A stretch of 46,568 nucleotides of DNA from CAZFMJ01 sp964520045 (GTDB lineage: Bacteria > Elusimicrobiota > Elusimicrobia > Elusimicrobiales > CAZFMJ01): NCBI GenBank assembly GCA_964520045.1, contig CAZFMJ010000013.1, positions 1 through 46,568 of the forward strand, read 5' to 3'. The first letter of the stretch is position 1; each line of letters opens with the position of its first letter. The position numbers and the translations under genes were made by a program. Below, piece after piece: positions 42,921 to 46,568 of this stretch. The notes under the pieces were generated by a model. The model was not told the origin of the DNA. It saw only the letters and a program-made list of their open reading frames with translations, and ran no database searches.

Positions 42921-45710
42921 CTATTGCGCGGAGACTGCTTCAACCCGCTGAGCTTTATCTGCGTCCTGCTCTAATTTCCACGGCTTTAAGGGCTCAAACC
43001 GTCCCTGAAAAAATCTGAGAAGTTCGGGCTCATAAACAAACTTTAGACCGCTTATCATCCCGCGTTTTTCGTAAAGCTTTTTTATGCCTTCCACGACAAA
43101 GTCAATATGCGAATTGGTATAAACGCGGCGCGGAATAGTGCAGCGCACAAGCTCCAGTTTGGGTTTGTAGTTTAAGCCGGTCTTCGGGTCTCGTCCCTTG
43201 CTTACAATCCCGCGTTCCATGGCGCGCACGCCGGTCTCGATGTAGAGGGCGGCCGCCAGCGCCTGCGCCGGATATTCCTCCTGCTTTACGTGCGGAAGGA
43301 AGCGTTTGGCATCAAGAAAAATCGCATGCGAGCCGACAGGTTCGACAATGGGTATGCCTGCGTCAATAAGCTTTTTGCCGAATTCCTGCGTCTGAGCGAT
43401 GCGCGAGCGGATGTAGTCGTCGTCAAGCGAATCAAGCAATCCTCTGGTTAAAGCCTCTATATCCTTGGTGTCAAGACCGCCGTTGGTCACCCCCCCCTCC
43501 CACGTTCTCAGCATCCGCTGGAATTTCACATTGAGCTCTGCGCTGTTGCAGGCGAGGATTCCGCCCATATTGACAAGGAAATCTTTCTTGCAGCTGATGG
43601 TGCAGCCGTCGCCATAGCTCATCATTTCGCGCAGTATTTCGCGCACTGCCCAGTGGGTATATCCGGCATCCTTCATTTTAATCATCCATGCATTCTCGAC
43701 ACAGCGCGTGGCGTCGAACATTATGGGAATTTTATGTTTCTGGCATAGGCGCGAAAGCGCGCGCAGATTGTCCATGGAAAAAGGCTGGCCTCCGGCCATA
43801 TTTACACAGCACTCATGGCTGATGTAAGCGATATTTTTCGCACCTGCGCGATTAATCTCATTTTCAAGCTTTTTGAGGTCTATATTTCCTTTCCACGGAA
43901 ATGTGCTCTCCGGGTCGTGCGCTTCCTCTACAATGACATCCGCAAAGACGCCGCCCGCCATCTCCTGATGAAGCTTGGTCGTAGTAAAATACATATTGCC
44001 GGGAACGATTTGACCGGGTTTTATCATGCATTGCGACATGATGTGCTCCGCTGCGCGGCCCTGATGCGTAGGAATAATGTAGTTGAAACCTAGTATTTCG
44101 CGGAAGGTCTCCACCAGTTTATTGTAATGCTTATTGCCGTAGGGAGTATCCGCGGTGTCGGTCATCCCTTCCCACTGGTGGCAGCTCATAGCTGAAGTGC
44201 CGCTATCGGTCAAGAAATCAATGTATACGTCCTCGGAGTTGAGGAGAAATGTATTATAGCCGGCTTGTTGGATGGCGGCCTCGCGGTAAGACTTGTCGGT
44301 AACTTTAAGCGGCTCAAAAATAGCAATTTTATAAGGTTCGTAATTGCGCATCGCCGAGCGCTGTGAGCGCGGAAGATTGACAAACAGCCGCTCGTTTACC
44401 GGCTCAAACTCCGCCTGGTCCACAAACTCGGGGCGGTTTGTCAGTTTAAGGCCTGTTATTTCGCCGCGGTTTGAATAAACCGAGCAGATGACATCCGCCG
44501 CTTCCTGTATGTGATTGCGGGTATACGCGCAGCGCGGCAAATCAAGAATCAGCGTTGAACTGCCCTTTCCCCCGCGATGATATTCCCATGAGCCGTCGAT
44601 TCTGCCTCGTATCCCGCCTTGTATATAAAGCGCGGCCGCAAGCGCAAATTTGGGATTTTCCGCATTGTTCAGGTGCGGAAAAAATTTCGCCGTGTCGAGG
44701 GAAATTCCGTCTGCGCCCTGAACGGCAGGCACATGTTCATTCCTGAGCGTATGATACAGGCTGCTTATTTGTTCCTGGTGCCACTCGATAAATTCGGTTT
44801 TTGACATCTCCTCAATGCCTACGGCGAATGTCTCCATTGCGCGGCCGGTCATGCCGCCGTATGTGTGCAGTCCCTCGAATACTACGACCTGATTCCGGAC
44901 GGCGTCGTATATCTGCGGATCTTTGCAGGAGATAAAGCCGCCGACATCGGAGCGCGGATCCTGGCTGGCATCCATAAGAACGATATCCGCCGCGGCTGTG
45001 ATGCGCCTTACAATTTCCATAAGGCTTTTTTGGGGACACTCAACAGCGCAAATCCACCATGCGTTTTCCATGATTTTGGAAATGTCTATAACAAGCGGCA
45101 CGCCGCAGGCCGATGCCGATTTTCGTGCCGCTTCGATATTTTTCATCGACAAGGGCTGGCCGCTGGAGGCCTCGGAGCAAAGCTCAATATGGATGTAGGC
45201 GGTATTTTCCTTTTCCAGTTCCTTAAGCTTGGCCTCTAGTTTCTTAACATCGACATTTCCTCCGAAAGTATCGGGTCTTTCGTGCGCCGACAAATCATCG
45301 CCGGAGATATCGATACTTTTGCCGCCGTTGGCCTCCACGAGGCCTTTTTCAGACCCGCGGTTATGAAGAACCGTCTGGCCTTTTTTGATGAGCGTAACGG
45401 CAAGAAGCTTTTCCGCTCCGATTCCGTTATGAGACGGAACTATCTGCGAAATGCACAGGATATCGCGTATATTCTTTTCAAGTTTGTAGTAACTGCGCGC
45501 TCCGGCATAAGCCTCGTCGCCTGTCATTAGGGCGGCCTTCTGGAAATGAGACCATGCGGACATTCCCCTCGCCGTCATGTCAAACTGAACATAATCGGAA
45601 GAGATATTAAACGTATTAAATTTGGCGGCTTTGATGATGTTCCAGCGCTCATAGGTTTTAAGCGCAGTCATCTTTTTCACTTCTTTGATCTTATATGGTT
45701 CGGCGATCAT
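42921..45710 (-). CDS. tandem tyrosine phenol-lyase-like fusion, N-half probably inactive
   Basis: Two homologous beta-eliminating lyase halves (about 1-455 and 460-929). Compared with Citrobacter tyrosine phenol-lyase, the second half keeps Tyr71 (Y524), Arg100 (R552), Phe123/Thr124 (F575/T576), Asp214 (D666), Arg217 (R669), PLP-Lys257 (K709, in SCKKD), Arg381 (R833) and Arg404 (R856). Arg381 and Thr124 favour the phenol-lyase rather than tryptophanase type. In the first half Lys257 is Q250, Arg100 is I97, Phe123 is S120, Arg381 is D372 and Arg404 is I388, so it should not bind PLP. The family is normally about 460 residues. No clear partner gene is nearby. Confidence 0.85.
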   Translation of the reverse strand: MIAEPYKIKEVKKMTALKTYERWNIIKAAKFNTFNISSDYVQFDMTARGMSAWSHFQKAALMTGDEAYAGARSYYKLEKNIRDILCISQIVPSHNGIGAEKLLAVTLIKKGQTVLHNRGSEKGLVEANGGKSIDISGDDLSAHERPDTFGGNVDVKKLEAKLKELEKENTAYIHIELCSEASSGQPLSMKNIEAARKSASACGVPLVIDISKIMENAWWICAVECPQKSLMEIVRRITAAADIVLMDASQDPRSDVGGFISCKDPQIYDAVRNQVVVFEGLHTYGGMTGRAMETFAVGIEEMSKTEFIEWHQEQISSLYHTLRNEHVPAVQGADGISLDTAKFFPHLNNAENPKFALAAALYIQGGIRGRIDGSWEYHRGGKGSSTLILDLPRCAYTRNHIQEAADVICSVYSNRGEITGLKLTNRPEFVDQAEFEPVNERLFVNLPRSQRSAMRNYEPYKIAIFEPLKVTDKSYREAAIQQAGYNTFLLNSEDVYIDFLTDSGTSAMSCHQWEGMTDTADTPYGNKHYNKLVETFREILGFNYIIPTHQGRAAEHIMSQCMIKPGQIVPGNMYFTTTKLHQEMAGGVFADVIVEEAHDPESTFPWKGNIDLKKLENEINRAGAKNIAYISHECCVNMAGGQPFSMDNLRALSRLCQKHKIPIMFDATRCVENAWMIKMKDAGYTHWAVREILREMMSYGDGCTISCKKDFLVNMGGILACNSAELNVKFQRMLRTWEGGVTNGGLDTKDIEALTRGLLDSLDDDYIRSRIAQTQEFGKKLIDAGIPIVEPVGSHAIFLDAKRFLPHVKQEEYPAQALAAALYIETGVRAMERGIVSKGRDPKTGLNYKPKLELVRCTIPRRVYTNSHIDFVVEGIKKLYEKRGMISGLKFVYEPELLRFFQGRFEPLKPWKLEQDADKAQRVEAVSAQ

Positions 45711-45849
45711 AATGTTTCCTTTTCCGCAGGGGAATATCGGGTATATTTGCCTGATTTTATTATAACATTTTAAAAAATATCCGAGTAATTTTCTTGTTTT
45801 TGCCTCGATTGTATGGGCAATGTGAAATGTAAAATGCTTAAATATAAAC

Positions 45850-46568
45850 GTGAATGTTCTGGGAATTTTGTTTATTGCGGTTTTTTCCGCGTTTTTATGT
45901 TCGTGCAGCCGGCTGGACTATGATGAAGCGGTAAAACTGGAAAAACAGGGGCTTTACGGCAAGGCCGCAAATGCCTATGAGCTTTTTGCTAAAAAATATC
46001 CGGCGCATCCGCTTGCCGCGGAAAGTCTTTACAAATGCGGGCGCATATACGCCCAAGAACTGGAATTCTGCGAAAGGGCCGTTACAGTTTTTGAAAAAAC
46101 AGCGCGCGGTTATCCCGGCTCAAAACCGTGGGCCGAACTTGCCGGGGCGGGGCTGTTTACCTGCCCCGATTATTTTCCGCTTGATGCAGGGAAAAAATGG
46201 GTGTATGCCGACTCACAGACCGGCGGCCGCAATATGAGGCAGTATTGGAAAGCGTCGGGAGTGTCGGCGGATCTGTCTTCCGGAAGGATCGAGATCGCGG
46301 TATTCGCCGGACAGAAAATCATAAAGAAAATAGACAGGATATATTCAAGAAAGGACTGGCGCATCGAAGAAAAAGAGGCGGGCGCAAAATCCGAAGGAAT
46401 GGCGATATTGCGCTATCCCTTTGTAAAAGGCAGGGAATGGTCTTCCCCGTTCGGAAAAACAAAAATAAAATTCAGCATAGAGGATGATTCCGCCTCGGTT
46501 AAAACGAGAGCGGGGAATTTTACGGGATGCCTTAAGATCCGCCAGCAGGCCGCCGGACTTTCATCGTG
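45850..46568 (+). CDS. TPR-like lipoprotein, 3' end outside the window
   Basis: GTG start at 45850; signal peptide VLGILFIAVFSAFLCSCS with a lipobox-like FLCSC. Residues 25-95 form two TPR-type helical pairs (DEAVKLEKQGLYGKAANAYE, YKCGRIYAQELEF) as in BamD/YbgF-like proteins. Then a beta-rich domain (YFPLDAGKKWVYADSQTGG) continues past the window end. Transcribed away from the phenol-lyase gene; the 139-base gap between them must hold both promoters. An in-frame stop at 45823-45825 rules out a longer start. Confidence 0.7.
   Translation, partial: MNVLGILFIAVFSAFLCSCSRLDYDEAVKLEKQGLYGKAANAYELFAKKYPAHPLAAESLYKCGRIYAQELEFCERAVTVFEKTARGYPGSKPWAELAGAGLFTCPDYFPLDAGKKWVYADSQTGGRNMRQYWKASGVSADLSSGRIEIAVFAGQKIIKKIDRIYSRKDWRIEEKEAGAKSEGMAILRYPFVKGREWSSPFGKTKIKFSIEDDSASVKTRAGNFTGCLKIRQQAAGLSS

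Noticed and set aside
1..46568. CRISPR array
   Set aside because: No set of regularly spaced identical repeats was seen.

Overview
The window looks like a bacterial chromosome segment, probably from an uncultured Gram-negative bacterium. It has lipoprotein signal peptides, a PorV-like outer-membrane protein, a beta-barrel porin and Trb/VirB-type secretion genes. The mix of a PorV/TPR protein, a FlgD-type C-terminal domain and a Memo-AMMECR1 fusion would fit Elusimicrobiota or a related candidate phylum, but no rRNA or ribosomal protein is present to settle this. A 10-N run at 16766-16775 shows it is a scaffolded assembly.

Region 1 (1-3.7 kb) is AT-rich and holds the tail of a SagB-type nitroreductase, a KAP-family P-loop membrane NTPase split into two overlapping frames, a small conserved protein, and two 19-25 bp palindromes. 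Region 2 (about 3.7-22.95 kb) is an integrative conjugative-type element. It has a sigma-factor-like regulator, a ribbon-helix-helix protein, a Replic_Relax-type protein, a VirD4-like coupling ATPase, zinc-ribbon and surface proteins, a PorV-like protein, then VirB2-B3-B4-(gap)-B5-B6-B8-(B9?)-B10-like genes. It ends with a HigBA-type toxin-antitoxin pair that overlaps a large serine recombinase. The recombinase frame runs into the 3' end of an antisense tRNA-His gene, which marks the probable integration site. No canonical relaxase was seen. A perfect 22-bp hairpin just before the Replic_Relax gene is a candidate transfer origin.

Region 3 (23-34.7 kb) is housekeeping-like: an RmlD-like reductase, a Memo-AMMECR1 fusion, a proline-rich membrane protein, tRNA-Arg, a methyltransferase fragment broken by an IS200/IS605 remnant, and a complete phosphate regulon on the minus strand (phoB, phoR, Pho-box, porin, pstS, pstC, pstA, pstB, phoU). 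The last five genes are chained by four 4-nt ATGA overlaps.

Region 4 (34.7-46.6 kb) carries a patchwork of accessory genes: carboxymuconolactone decarboxylase-like, methyltransferase, GNAT, M23-type lipoprotein with a second HExxH motif, S66 carboxypeptidase, 3-methyladenine glycosylase, a nucleotidyltransferase pair, an archaeal-type ATPase, and a 929-residue tandem fusion of two tyrosine phenol-lyase-like halves. The N-terminal half of that fusion has lost every catalytic residue I could align. The window ends inside a TPR-like lipoprotein.

Two repeat families run through the window. One is about 195-250 bp, has three copies (26.2, 35.0 and 42.7 kb), begins with GGTGTCCAT boxes and contains an antisense tRNA 5'-half. 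The other is about 70 bp with two inverted copies, one inside the sigma-like reading frame and one that forms the leader and ribosome-binding site of the PorV-like gene.
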